Of a stretch of DNA of 35,481 nucleotides, positions 26,076-34,168 are shown piece by piece; within the stretch, counting starts at the first letter, position 1; the number at the start of each line of letters is the position of its first letter. The translations under genes were made by a program, and so were the position numbers. This stretch comes from Prolixibacteraceae bacterium (GTDB lineage: Bacteria; Bacteroidota; Bacteroidia; Bacteroidales; Prolixibacteraceae), in NCBI GenBank assembly GCA_028282195.1, contig JANQII010000178.1, positions 1 to 35,481 on the forward strand. The letters run 5' to 3'. The notes beneath the pieces were generated by a model. That model saw nothing but the letters and a program-made list of their open reading frames with translations. It did no database searches and had not been told where the DNA came from.

Positions 26076-27110
26076 ATGTTGAAAAAAATAATTATACCAT
26101 TCATTTTCATAACAGTTATGGGAATGAATGCCATGGCCCAGGGATGTGCTGAACCAAGTTCAGAAGAAGGGGTAAACCTATTTGGCTACCTGCAAACCCA
26201 ATACAATGTTACTTACTATGATGATAACGAATCTACATTCGACTTTAACCGGGCCAGAATTGGTGCAATGGGAAATATCCCTTATGACTTCTCATACTAT
26301 TTCCTTTTGGAAACCAGCCCATTCAAAAAAGATGGCTCAAAAGCTTATTTACTGGATGCTTTTATTACCTATAACCGATATAATTTTGCAAAGGTAAGTG
26401 TGGGTTCTTTTAAAGCACCATTTGGGCTTGAATTGAGTACTCCATGCCATAGCCTGCATACGATTAACCGTTCAAAAATGGTTAATGAACTCACTGCACC
26501 CGACCGCGATATGGGCATTATGCTTTTAGGGGGTTCAGACACAACCCTCTTCCGATATGCAGTAGCCGTAACAAACGGAACCGGCATATTAAACAAAGAT
26601 AACGACACTTACAAAGAAGTAGTTGGACGTCTTTTAGTACAACCAACTGACTGGCTAAAATTTGGAGGTAGTTTCAGGGCCGGTAAATCTGAAACAACAA
26701 TTGCCGGAGCCGATGATGATGAACGTACCCGTTTTGGTGGCGAACTGGAATTTAAAAAATGGAATTTCCTTGTTCAAAGTGAATACATTTATGGCAAAGA
26801 TGTAGGCTCATATACAGTTGATGGCGGTTGTGGCGGCACCCCTGAAGTTGTTCAGGGAGATATTAAACGGTCTGGCTTTTTTGTAATGGCACTATATGAT
26901 ACCCCATGGAAAATCCAACCCGTTATTAAATACGAATATTTCGATGCGGATATGGATAGGGATGATAACCTGGAGCAAATAACCACTTACGGCATTAACT
27001 ATTTTTTCAACGAGTGGACAAGGTTACAGATCAATTATGAATATTCAGCAGAACAAACCAAGGAAATCAATAACGATCGATTAATGATTCAGTTACAAGT
27101 GAAATTCTAA
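26076..27110 (+). CDS. Porin (OprO/OprP-like) of the sulfur-redox operon
   Basis: A 344-residue outer-membrane barrel: signal peptide (MLKKIIIPFIFITVMGMNAMAQ), then the phosphate-selective-porin-type pattern GYLQTQYNVTYYDD, FDFNRARIGAMGNIPYDFSYYFLLETSP, KVSVGSFKAPFGLELS, a long central strand array, and the C-terminal strand NNDRLMIQLQVKF. In Gram-negative bacteria such porins admit anions. Its place between rhodanese genes suggests uptake of a sulfur oxyanion, which is inference. Confidence 0.85.
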   Translation: MLKKIIIPFIFITVMGMNAMAQGCAEPSSEEGVNLFGYLQTQYNVTYYDDNESTFDFNRARIGAMGNIPYDFSYYFLLETSPFKKDGSKAYLLDAFITYNRYNFAKVSVGSFKAPFGLELSTPCHSLHTINRSKMVNELTAPDRDMGIMLLGGSDTTLFRYAVAVTNGTGILNKDNDTYKEVVGRLLVQPTDWLKFGGSFRAGKSETTIAGADDDERTRFGGELEFKKWNFLVQSEYIYGKDVGSYTVDGGCGGTPEVVQGDIKRSGFFVMALYDTPWKIQPVIKYEYFDADMDRDDNLEQITTYGINYFFNEWTRLQINYEYSAEQTKEINNDRLMIQLQVKF

Positions 27111-27123
27111 AAACATATCAAAA

Positions 27124-27981
27124 ATGAAAATCTTCAGAATTATACTTATTGCATTTTTAGCAGGGATCGTTTCCCTGGGGAATGCTCAGGATTTAATAAA
27201 AGCAAACGAATTGGCCAAATTACTGCGAAAACCAGATGTCGTGATTATTTCTGCCAGAAAAGCCACTGACTATAAAAAGGTTCATATTCCAAACGCAATT
27301 AATGTACCGCACACGGAACTCTACAAAGAAGGACCAATAAAAAGCATACTGAAACCTGCGAATGAGATTGCAGCTATTTTATCGGCTAAAGGTGTCAGCT
27401 CTGATAAGCAAATTATTGTTTATGATGAAGGTTCAGGCAAATATGCAGGACGATTATACTGGATTTTTAAACATATGGGGGCCGAGAAAGTAAAAATGCT
27501 CGATGGAAATATGAAAGCATGGAAGGCTGCCAGAAAGCCAATTACAGGTGCTCCGACAAAAGTTGCCAAAGCTACTTTTTCAGCGAAGCCTAATGCAGCA
27601 ATATTAGCCGATATGGCCGAAGCCAAAAAAGCTGCCCAGGGTGGTTCTTATGTATTACTTGATGTTCGTAAGCCTGACGAATTTGCCGGCACAGCGGAAA
27701 CCAAACTTCGTAAAGGGCATATTCCAGGGGCAAAAAATCTGGACTTTAATCAACTTCTTGATTCAAAAGGGCTTTTAAAATCCGCCAACCAACTTAAAAG
27801 CTTGTTCGCTTCAAAAGGGATTACACCAGACAAAACCATCGTGCTTTATTGTGAGACCAGCACAAGGGCAGGAATGGTATACCTGGCATTATCATCAATT
27901 CTCAATTATACAAAAGTTAAAGTATATGATGGCGCCTATTACGAATGGCAGGCCAATGCAGCCAATGAAGTAAAAGGATAA
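27124..27981 (+). CDS. Periplasmic tandem sulfurtransferase (thiosulfate:acceptor type)
   Basis: A 285-residue protein with a cleavable signal peptide (to about residue 21, NAQ) and two rhodanese domains in the classic order. The first is catalytically dead: Asp101 in VYDEGSG stands at the Cys position. The second has Cys243 in LYCETSTRAG and DVRKPDEFAG upstream. This is the layout of thiosulfate and mercaptopyruvate sulfurtransferases. It follows the porin by 13 bases and closes the operon. A hairpin terminator lies about 100 bases downstream. Confidence 0.9.
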   Translation: MKIFRIILIAFLAGIVSLGNAQDLIKANELAKLLRKPDVVIISARKATDYKKVHIPNAINVPHTELYKEGPIKSILKPANEIAAILSAKGVSSDKQIIVYDEGSGKYAGRLYWIFKHMGAEKVKMLDGNMKAWKAARKPITGAPTKVAKATFSAKPNAAILADMAEAKKAAQGGSYVLLDVRKPDEFAGTAETKLRKGHIPGAKNLDFNQLLDSKGLLKSANQLKSLFASKGITPDKTIVLYCETSTRAGMVYLALSSILNYTKVKVYDGAYYEWQANAANEVKG

Positions 27982-28017
27982 TTGTAATGTTATAGTCAAC
28001 ACAATGTCAATTGGGGA

Positions 28018-28050
28018 AACAGGCTATCTGCATAAGGCGGGTAGCCTGTT
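28018..28050 (+). repeat. Hairpin downstream of the sulfur-redox operon
   Basis: AACAGGCTA (28018-28026) pairs with TAGCCTGTT (28042-28050). No T-run follows, so it may stabilise the 3' end of the transcript rather than terminate it. Confidence 0.5.
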
Positions 28051-28082
28051 CTTATGAAACTATTGAGCTCCAGAGGTTATAA

Positions 28083-28124
28083 GACCCTGTCAGGTGCAAG
28101 CACACTGACAGGTCTTTGTCTTTC
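28083..28124 (+). terminator. Probable terminator of the sulfur-redox operon
   Basis: A stem made of GACCCTGTCAGGTG against CACACTGACAGGTC closes over a CAAG loop, with one bulged base in each arm. It is followed by TTTGTCTTT. A second CTGTCAG/CTGACAG pair stands at 28133-28158, so these are also members of a local hairpin repeat. Confidence 0.65.
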
Positions 28125-28328
28125 CCCGAAACCTGTCAGCGTTCACAGAACCTGACAGCGTTGAAACAGCTGAACAAAAATCTGTCATTGGCAACTCCTG
28201 ACTGCCGTCAGGCAGGTGTTTCGGAATCTGTTCAATTATAGTGGGTTACTTTTGGGACAAAGATCCTGGGCAGGATGACTTTTCAAATGGGTAATGTCAT
28301 TTTCCGGGCAAACCTGCTTTTCACCTGC

Positions 28329-28397
28329 GGCGAAATTAATTATTAAAATAATAGCCCAAGCATTTCATTCGCCTCACAGGAAACCGTTTTTTTATAA
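28329..28397 (+). repeat. Structured dispersed repeat, copy 1
   Basis: GGCGAAAT at 28329 is followed 32 bases on by CATTTCATTCGCC (28361-28373), CACAGGAAACCG and a T-run. The arms GGCGAA/TTCGCC can pair. Copies 2 and 3 share the spacing and the downstream block. Confidence 0.75.
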
Positions 28398-28544
28398 CAA
28401 ATGTCAACCAATGTTTGAATTATACAAAAACAGTTTATAGCAGCCGATAATAATAAACTAAGGTTAGTTGGTTTTTTAAAAAGATTGTACATTTAAACAA
28501 AAATGTAACTGATTGAAGAATATGGAAAACAGTAGGAAACCGTC

Positions 28545-28612
28545 GAATACAATGGAAAACAATTGTTTCTCTCCGGGAATCCGAGGGTATTCTATTGTTT
28601 TCAATGGTATTC
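28545..28612. promoter_or_regulatory. Long imperfect inverted repeat upstream of the GH95 gene
   Basis: Arm one at 28545-28563 (GAATACAATGGAAAACAAT) and arm two at 28594-28612 (ATTGTTTTCAATGGTATTC) are 19-base complements with two mismatches around a 30-base loop. It lies 133 bases before the GH95 start and could be an operator or leader structure. Confidence 0.5.
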
Positions 28613-28744
28613 ATTTATCCGGTTAATGTTTGGTTGAAGCTATATCAGGGGCTATTTTTAGCTAAACTTTTGACAAGTTCACTTTGAAACCAGGTTAAAC
28701 GACCATTATTTAAAGAAAAAATTCATACTATTAATAAAAGAATC

Positions 28745-31129
28745 ATGAAAGTTTTTAGTCGATCGATACTGATATTATGGGTACTAATACTATTTTCCTG
28801 CAACATTTCAAAACCTGACAAAGAACTGGATCCATCGCTGATGCTATGGTATGACAAACCTGCCGAAAGATGGACTGATGCACTTCCTGTTGGTAATGGT
28901 CGTTTGGGCGCAATGGTTTACGGGGGAATTGAAAAAGAAGTTATTCAGTTTAACGAAGAAACACTATGGACCGGGCAACCACATGATTATACACATGAAA
29001 ATGCCCATGAAGTATTAAACAAACTTCGTAATCTACTTTGGGAAGGGAAACAAAAAGAGGCTCATAAACTGGGAAATGAGCGCTTTATGTCACAGCCTTT
29101 TGGACAACTTTCTTATCAGCCTTTTGGAAATGTATTACTGGAATTTCCAAACCATGAAAATGTTCAGAACTACAAAAGGTTGCTGGATTTAGAAGATGCC
29201 ATTTCATCGGTAGTTTATCAAACACAAGATGAAAATATTAAACGTGAAATTTTTGCTTCAGAACCTAACCAGGCGATTGTAATTCGAATTGAGACTTCCA
29301 AAAAGGGGGAATTAGACCTTAATATTGGTTTAGATTCTCCACATTCAAAATACAAAGTTTCTGTTGAGGGAGATGAAATTATTTTAAAAGGAAATGCAAA
29401 CAATTATCACAATGAACTGGACAGGCAAAATAAACCGTATCCTAAAAGTAAACTCACTTTTGAAGCACGTTTGAAAATAGTTAACGAAGGTGGCGAATTA
29501 GTAGCAGAAAAAAACGCCATCAAAGTGAGTAATGCCAATCATGTTACGATGTACCTCGTAGCTGCAACCAGCTTTGTCAACTACCAGGATATCAGTGGAA
29601 ACCCAACAGAACGTTGTAAAAAATACCTGAGCAACCTGAATGGCAAATCCTATGAAACAATAAAAAATGATCACATAAAAGATTTTCGCAGGCTGTTTAA
29701 CCGGGTAGAACTTGATCTGGGAAAATCAGAAATTTCAAACCGACCAACCAATGAACGATTGATTTCTTTCAAGGAAGATGTAGATCCAAGCTTAGTTACG
29801 CTCCTTTATCAGTATGGAAGATATTTGCTAATTTCATCATCAAGAAAAGGTACACAACCCGCTAACCTGCAAGGGATATGGAACGATAAACTAGCTCCAC
29901 CCTGGGATAGTAAGTACACCCTCAATATCAATGCGGAAATGAATTATTGGTTAGCGGAAATGACAAATCTTTCGGAGTTGACTGACCCTCTTATCCGGAT
30001 GATAGAAGAACTGGCTGTTACAGGACAAAAAACAGCACAAGAACATTACAACATGAATGGTTGGGTGGTACATCACAATACCGATATCTGGAGAGGCTCT
30101 GCCCCTATTAATAATGCGAATCATGGAATCTGGCCAACTGGTGGTGCATGGCTGTGTCAGCACTTGTGGTGGCATTATCAATTCACCAATGACAAAGAAT
30201 ATTTACAAAGAGTATACCCTGTGTTAAAAGGAGCATCCGGATTCTTTGTTGAATACCTTGTTCCCGATCCCAACAACCCGGAATGGTTAGTAAGCGGACC
30301 AAGCAATAGTCCTGAGATTGGAGGATTGGTAATGGCGCCTGCAATGGATCATCAGATAATAAGAAATCTTTTTTCCAATACCATTGAAACAGCGGAAATT
30401 CTTGGCGTAGATACCGATTTCATAAAAATACTGAAAGAGAAGCGTTCAAAAATAGCACCTAATTTAATTGGTAAACACGGACAATTGCAGGAGTGGATCA
30501 CAGATCAGGACGATCCGAAAAACAAGCACCGTCATGTATCTCATTTATGGGGACTGCATCCGGGCAATGAAATTCACCCATTAACAACACCTGATTTAGC
30601 AGAAGCTTGCAAGGTAACTCTTTCTCATCGTGGTGATGGAGGTACCGGCTGGTCAAGGGCATGGAAAATTAATTTTTGGGCCAGACTTTTAGATGGGGAT
30701 CATGCATTTTTATTACTTCGGAACTTGATGGTTCCATCCATTACCTATGGAGTTAATATGCAAGATAAAGGTGGCTTGTATTTTAACTTATTTGATTCGC
30801 ATCCACCTTTTCAAATTGACGGAAACTTCGGTGCTACATCCGGAATTACAGAAATGCTGTTACAGTCGCATTTAAGAGATGAACAAGGCGACTACTTTCA
30901 GGATATCCTTCCGGCTCTTCCTTCGGCTCTTTCAACAGGTAAGGTAACGGGAATTAAAGGAAGGGGTGCTTTTGAAATCTCTATGGAATGGGAAAATAGC
31001 AAACTACTTACTTTAAAAGTTAAATCCCTGGCTGGAAACAAATTAAACTTGAGGTACAACGAAAGTTTAATTTCTCAGGAAACAACCAAAGGGGAAACAT
31101 TCACATTTAAACCTACAGATTTTAAATAG
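28745..31129 (+). CDS. GH95 family glycoside hydrolase lipoprotein (alpha-L-fucosidase/galactosidase)
   Basis: A 794-residue surface or periplasmic lipoprotein (lipobox ILFSC, Cys19). The N-terminal super-sandwich begins LWYDKPAERWTDALPVGNGRLGAM, which is the GH95 start. The (alpha/alpha)6 catalytic part contains NINAEMNYW (Asn394, Asn396), GPSNSPE (Glu524, the likely acid) and FQIDGNFG (Asp692). These correspond to the Asn-Asn-Glu-Asp set of the Bifidobacterium alpha-1,2-fucosidase. Expected reaction: inverting hydrolysis of terminal alpha-L-fucose (or alpha-L-galactose) from glycans. No SusC/SusD pair or other glycan genes are adjacent, so it is not in a classic utilisation locus. Related structured repeats flank it on both sides. 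Confidence 0.93.
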   Translation: MKVFSRSILILWVLILFSCNISKPDKELDPSLMLWYDKPAERWTDALPVGNGRLGAMVYGGIEKEVIQFNEETLWTGQPHDYTHENAHEVLNKLRNLLWEGKQKEAHKLGNERFMSQPFGQLSYQPFGNVLLEFPNHENVQNYKRLLDLEDAISSVVYQTQDENIKREIFASEPNQAIVIRIETSKKGELDLNIGLDSPHSKYKVSVEGDEIILKGNANNYHNELDRQNKPYPKSKLTFEARLKIVNEGGELVAEKNAIKVSNANHVTMYLVAATSFVNYQDISGNPTERCKKYLSNLNGKSYETIKNDHIKDFRRLFNRVELDLGKSEISNRPTNERLISFKEDVDPSLVTLLYQYGRYLLISSSRKGTQPANLQGIWNDKLAPPWDSKYTLNINAEMNYWLAEMTNLSELTDPLIRMIEELAVTGQKTAQEHYNMNGWVVHHNTDIWRGSAPINNANHGIWPTGGAWLCQHLWWHYQFTNDKEYLQRVYPVLKGASGFFVEYLVPDPNNPEWLVSGPSNSPEIGGLVMAPAMDHQIIRNLFSNTIETAEILGVDTDFIKILKEKRSKIAPNLIGKHGQLQEWITDQDDPKNKHRHVSHLWGLHPGNEIHPLTTPDLAEACKVTLSHRGDGGTGWSRAWKINFWARLLDGDHAFLLLRNLMVPSITYGVNMQDKGGLYFNLFDSHPPFQIDGNFGATSGITEMLLQSHLRDEQGDYFQDILPALPSALSTGKVTGIKGRGAFEISMEWENSKLLTLKVKSLAGNKLNLRYNESLISQETTKGETFTFKPTDFK

Positions 31130-31185
31130 ATAAATGAAGTCCCCTGCCTCAAGCAGCGGGCTATCAATTTATATTAAAACCTATA

Positions 31186-31213
31186 GATCCCGACCGCAGA
31201 GCGGATCGGGATC
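31186..31213. repeat. Strong hairpin after the GH95 gene
   Basis: GATCCCGA + CCGC (31186-31197) pairs with GCGG + TCGGGATC (31201-31213) around AGA, with one unpaired A at 31205. There is no T-run; it may work as a transcript-end stabiliser or be a palindromic repeat. Confidence 0.65.
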
Positions 31214-31420
31214 AGTCCGGTGTTAATCATAGTGTCCGGTTAAAATATCGATTAACGGCTAAAGCCATTATTGGCAGTTTAGGCTTTTACCCTGACCTGA
31301 AGAGGCTGTGTGAAAACTAAAAAAGAATTTAATAAGAACTTACAAATTGAAAGGGGTTAAACCTTAGTAGCCCAGTGCAAGTGCAACGCAGCACTGGGTT
31401 GGCATGTGTGAAGGGATTAA

Positions 31421-31488
31421 GGCGAAATCAATCGGTAGATAAAATCACAAAACATTTCATTCGCCGCACCGGAAAGTATTTTTTGTCC
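31421..31488 (+). repeat. Structured dispersed repeat, copy 2
   Basis: GGCGAAAT at 31421 is followed 32 bases on by CATTTCATTCGCC (31453-31465), GCACCGGAAAGT and a T-run. It has the same orientation and spacing as copy 1 and stands on the other side of the GH95 gene. Confidence 0.75.
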
Positions 31489-31596
31489 TTAAAAAGATAC
31501 TCAAACAAAAACTATCAAGTCATCAATTATTTATAAACAAAAGAGAAAGTATAGCCGTCCAGAATTTAGACGATATTTAAAATCAAGGAATTTATT

Positions 31597-32184
31597 ATGA
31601 ATCAACTTCTACTATCAACAACAAAGCATTTTTTTGCTCAGTGTGTATTTATGAATAGCATTCATTATAAAGCATACAATAGGTTACAACAAAGGCAAAA
31701 TCTATATAAAAATATTACTGCCTGGATATCTGGAAGCACGCTTGTTTTAATAATATTACAGGTTGTTGCCTTCCATGCATTCACAGACTCAGTATTAAAC
31801 ACGATTCTATCTGTATTGTCGTATGTAGGATTAATTTTAACCGCCGTTAGTTTGCTTTTTACAATGTTCCACAAAGAAGATATATCGGAAATTAAAGTAA
31901 ACCATCGGTTAGCAGCTGAGACATACAAAGAACTTCGAGATTCTTATTTGATATTAATCGAAGAAATAGCAAGCAATGAAAATGATTTATCGGAGTTACG
32001 AAGTAGTGCACGAGAACACCAAAAGCAATATAGCAGTATTGGCAAATATTCGCCAACAACAACATACAAAGATTATCAAGCAGCACAAAATCAACTTGGG
32101 TTGAATGGAAATTCAGACGAAGAATTTACATGGACTGATGAAGAAATAAATAGGTTTTTACCCCAAAGGTTAAAAGTTTCATAA
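31597..32184 (+). CDS. SLATT-domain two-TM protein, probable defence effector
   Basis: A 195-residue membrane protein. Two helices (about 41-61 and 68-91) follow a basic helix AYNRLQQRQNLYKNI, and a long cytoplasmic helical tail begins KVNHRLAAETYKELRDSYLILIEEI. This 2TM-plus-helix plan is that of the SLATT family, pore-forming effectors predicted in nucleotide-signal and related anti-phage systems. No nucleotide cyclase, SLOG or reverse transcriptase gene is adjacent. It lies 73 bases before the rloA start, but rloA has its own promoter. An alternative start at residue 19 is possible. Confidence 0.75.
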   Translation: MNQLLLSTTKHFFAQCVFMNSIHYKAYNRLQQRQNLYKNITAWISGSTLVLIILQVVAFHAFTDSVLNTILSVLSYVGLILTAVSLLFTMFHKEDISEIKVNHRLAAETYKELRDSYLILIEEIASNENDLSELRSSAREHQKQYSSIGKYSPTTTYKDYQAAQNQLGLNGNSDEEFTWTDEEINRFLPQRLKVS

Positions 32185-32196
32185 TGCATAAAAACA

Positions 32197-32226
32197 TTTG
32201 TTTCTGAGTTTAATTTTATATTTTTG
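32197..32226 (+). promoter_or_regulatory. Promoter of rloA-rloB
   Basis: TTTG (32197-32200), 18 bases, then TATTTTTG (32219-32226) gives a close match to the Bacteroidota TTTG / TAnnTTTG promoter. It lies just after the SLATT stop (32184) and 31 bases before the rloA ATG, so rloAB can be expressed apart from the SLATT gene. Confidence 0.7.
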
Positions 32227-32257
32227 CGTAAATTTAGTAAAATTAGCAAATAGAGAA

Positions 32258-33538
32258 ATGATACAATCACTTTCTATAAAGAATTTCCTTTCGTTTAAAG
32301 AAGAGCAAACATTAAGCTTTGAAGCAGCTAATATAGTAACTGACTTTGAAGAGTATCATGTTGTTACTATGCCAGATGGCATGCGTTTGTTAAAACTGGG
32401 GATAGTGTACGGCTACAATGCATCGGGTAAGTCAAACCTGATACAGGCTTTTGATTTTATCCAAGATTATTGGCTGGCAACATTTGACAACAAGGAAGAT
32501 TTTGTTGAGTTTTTACCTTTTCTACTTAATCAGGAGAACAAAGATAAACCTACTGATTTTAAGCTTATTTTTTATGCAAATAACATAAAATACAAGTATG
32601 AATTATCGGTAAAAGATAATATTACTACTTTCGAGAAACTTGACTTTTACCCAGGAACACAACCTGCAAATATTTTTGAAAGAGTAGATGAAGATGGTGT
32701 TTCGGTTATTAGGTTTGGTGCAAAAATGAATATCAGTAGCACAATTCATGATGCTATTTCATTAAAGTGCCTTCCCAACATATCGTTTTTTGCTGCATAT
32801 AACCAAGTTAATACCAAAATAAAAGAAATTTCGAATGTAATTACATGGATGAGATACCATGTTATGCCAAAAATAGAACCTGTTACAAAGCTGCAACACT
32901 ATACAGAGCAGTTAATAAATAAAGATTCACACTTTAAAGAACCAATTTTAAGGTATTTGCAAAATGCCGATTTTAACATTTCAAATATAAGTTCAGAAGA
33001 AATAGTTAGTGAAGTATCAGATGAATTTATTCAGCATGTGAAAGAAATGGGACTTCCAGATGTTGAACTGAAAAGGTTAGAGAAAGAGCATACCATTAAA
33101 ACTTTAAATACAAGCTTCGAACATTCTGTAAAAAACAAAGGAGAAACGGAAACTTACACCTTTCCTATTGAATGGCAGTCTGATGGTACAAAAAGAATAT
33201 TTGGTTTATCGGGGCCTTTGCAGGAATTAGCCAGCAAAAATGCTTTCCTAACAGTTGACGAAATTGAAGCAAAGCTACATCCAAGCCTTGTTGAATACCT
33301 TATTGAGAATTTTTTAAGGCAATCGGAACAGTCCCAAATGTTGGTGACAACTCATTACGATAATTTGTTCGATGAAGACGAGATTTTGCGAAAGGACAAC
33401 TTCTATTTTACCGCAAAAGATGAAGATGGAGCAACAGAAATTTACCGCTTAACAGATTTTAAAGGATTAAACAGGATTTCATCGCTTCAAAAAGCATATC
33501 GCTTTGGTAAATTTGGAGCTGTTCCAAACATCGATTAA
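32258..33538 (+). CDS. rloA: RloA-like AAA15/21 ATPase (AbiLi type)
   Basis: A 426-residue ATPase of the SMC/ABC-like AAA15 class. It begins MIQSLSIKNFLSFKEEQTLS, then Walker A GYNASGKSN (52-60), a long insert, Walker B AFLTVDEIEAKLHP (Asp334, Glu335) and the H-loop TTHYDN (His366). The start is placed here because this is the normal family N-terminus; 20 upstream codons are open but run through the promoter. It precedes rloB by 3 bases. RloA/RloB pairs correspond to the phage-abortive AbiL system. Partner of RloB; ATP hydrolysis probably gates a nuclease-like activity. Confidence 0.88.
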   Translation: MIQSLSIKNFLSFKEEQTLSFEAANIVTDFEEYHVVTMPDGMRLLKLGIVYGYNASGKSNLIQAFDFIQDYWLATFDNKEDFVEFLPFLLNQENKDKPTDFKLIFYANNIKYKYELSVKDNITTFEKLDFYPGTQPANIFERVDEDGVSVIRFGAKMNISSTIHDAISLKCLPNISFFAAYNQVNTKIKEISNVITWMRYHVMPKIEPVTKLQHYTEQLINKDSHFKEPILRYLQNADFNISNISSEEIVSEVSDEFIQHVKEMGLPDVELKRLEKEHTIKTLNTSFEHSVKNKGETETYTFPIEWQSDGTKRIFGLSGPLQELASKNAFLTVDEIEAKLHPSLVEYLIENFLRQSEQSQMLVTTHYDNLFDEDEILRKDNFYFTAKDEDGATEIYRLTDFKGLNRISSLQKAYRFGKFGAVPNID

Positions 33539-33541
33539 TTT

Positions 33542-34099
33542 ATGGTACGATTACCGAAAGTAAATATCGGAGTTGTTGGAGAAGGTGTTACCGAGAAGTA
33601 CTATTTTACCCATCTCAGAAAAATCAAAGGTTATAAGATTAAAATAAAACCCAGCGGATTTGTAAAAGGTAAGAATATTGAATATGTACAAAAAAAAGTA
33701 AAAGAGTTTTTATTGGCAGACATGCAGGTAATTTGTGCTTTTGATGCTGATGTATCGCAACGGAATAAGGAGGAGAAGGAAAAATTAGCAAAGTTTGTTA
33801 ATGATTTTAAAGACAATGAAAATGTTATAATTTGTGATAGTTTGCCATCAATAGAATTTTGGTTTTTATTGCATTTCAAACAGACAAACAGGCATTTCCC
33901 GAATTACTATGCAATTCGGGATGAATTAAGAAAATATATTCCCGATTACCATAAAACAGAGAAATATTTGATGCAGGATAAGTGGGTAAAGGCTCTTATA
34001 TCAAAACAAGATATAGCAATTAATCATAGCAAAAGTTTAAAACCTGGTAATGGTTCATATTCAAACATCTATAAAGCAATAAAAAATTTTGAAAAATGA
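33542..34099 (+). CDS. rloB: RloB-family protein (AbiLii type, TOPRIM-like)
   Basis: A 185-residue protein with the RloB signature: GVVGEGVTEKYYF (Glu14 of the TOPRIM-like motif), CAFDADVSQ (Asp68, Asp70) and the family hallmark SIEFWFLLHF. These acidic positions suggest a metal-dependent nuclease. It is translated directly after rloA (3-base gap), the standard pairing. It closes the two-gene unit; a hairpin repeat follows 18 bases later. Confidence 0.9.
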   Translation: MVRLPKVNIGVVGEGVTEKYYFTHLRKIKGYKIKIKPSGFVKGKNIEYVQKKVKEFLLADMQVICAFDADVSQRNKEEKEKLAKFVNDFKDNENVIICDSLPSIEFWFLLHFKQTNRHFPNYYAIRDELRKYIPDYHKTEKYLMQDKWVKALISKQDIAINHSKSLKPGNGSYSNIYKAIKNFEK

Positions 34100-34117
34100 A
34101 CAGCCAGCCCATACTCG

Positions 34118-34168
34118 TAAGCCCCGCTAGCGCGGATCTGTGATCCGTGTTTTGCTTTGAAGAAGCAA
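34118..34168 (+). repeat. Hairpin repeat R1 after rloB
   Basis: TAAGCCCCGCTAGCGCGG, then GGATC TGT GATCC and CGTGTTTTGCTT, ending in TTGCTT-TGAAG-AAGCAA (34152-34168). Copies R2 and R3 share the CTAGC block, the CGTGTTTTG block and a 6-bp stem with a 5-base loop. Confidence 0.65.

Larger units (their letters stand above)
28125..28744. other. Repeat-rich gap upstream of the GH95 gene
   Basis: About 620 bases with no gene. It holds the second CTGTCAG hairpin (28133-28158), the motif CTGCCGTCAGGCAGG near 28201, structured repeat copy 1 (28329-28397) and a long imperfect inverted repeat (28545-28612). Confidence 0.6.
31130..31596. other. Repeat-rich gap between GH95 and the SLATT gene
   Basis: No gene seen in 467 bases. 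Contents: a CCCTGC/GCAGCGGG motif near 31142, a strong hairpin GATCCCGACCGC/GCGGATCGGGATC at 31186-31213, a CCCAGTGC/GCACTGGG hairpin near 31371-31399, and structured repeat copy 2. Confidence 0.6.

Noticed and set aside
31597-34099. A retron or CBASS system around SLATT/RloAB
   Set aside because: No reverse transcriptase, nucleotide cyclase or SLOG gene is present in the adjoining frames.
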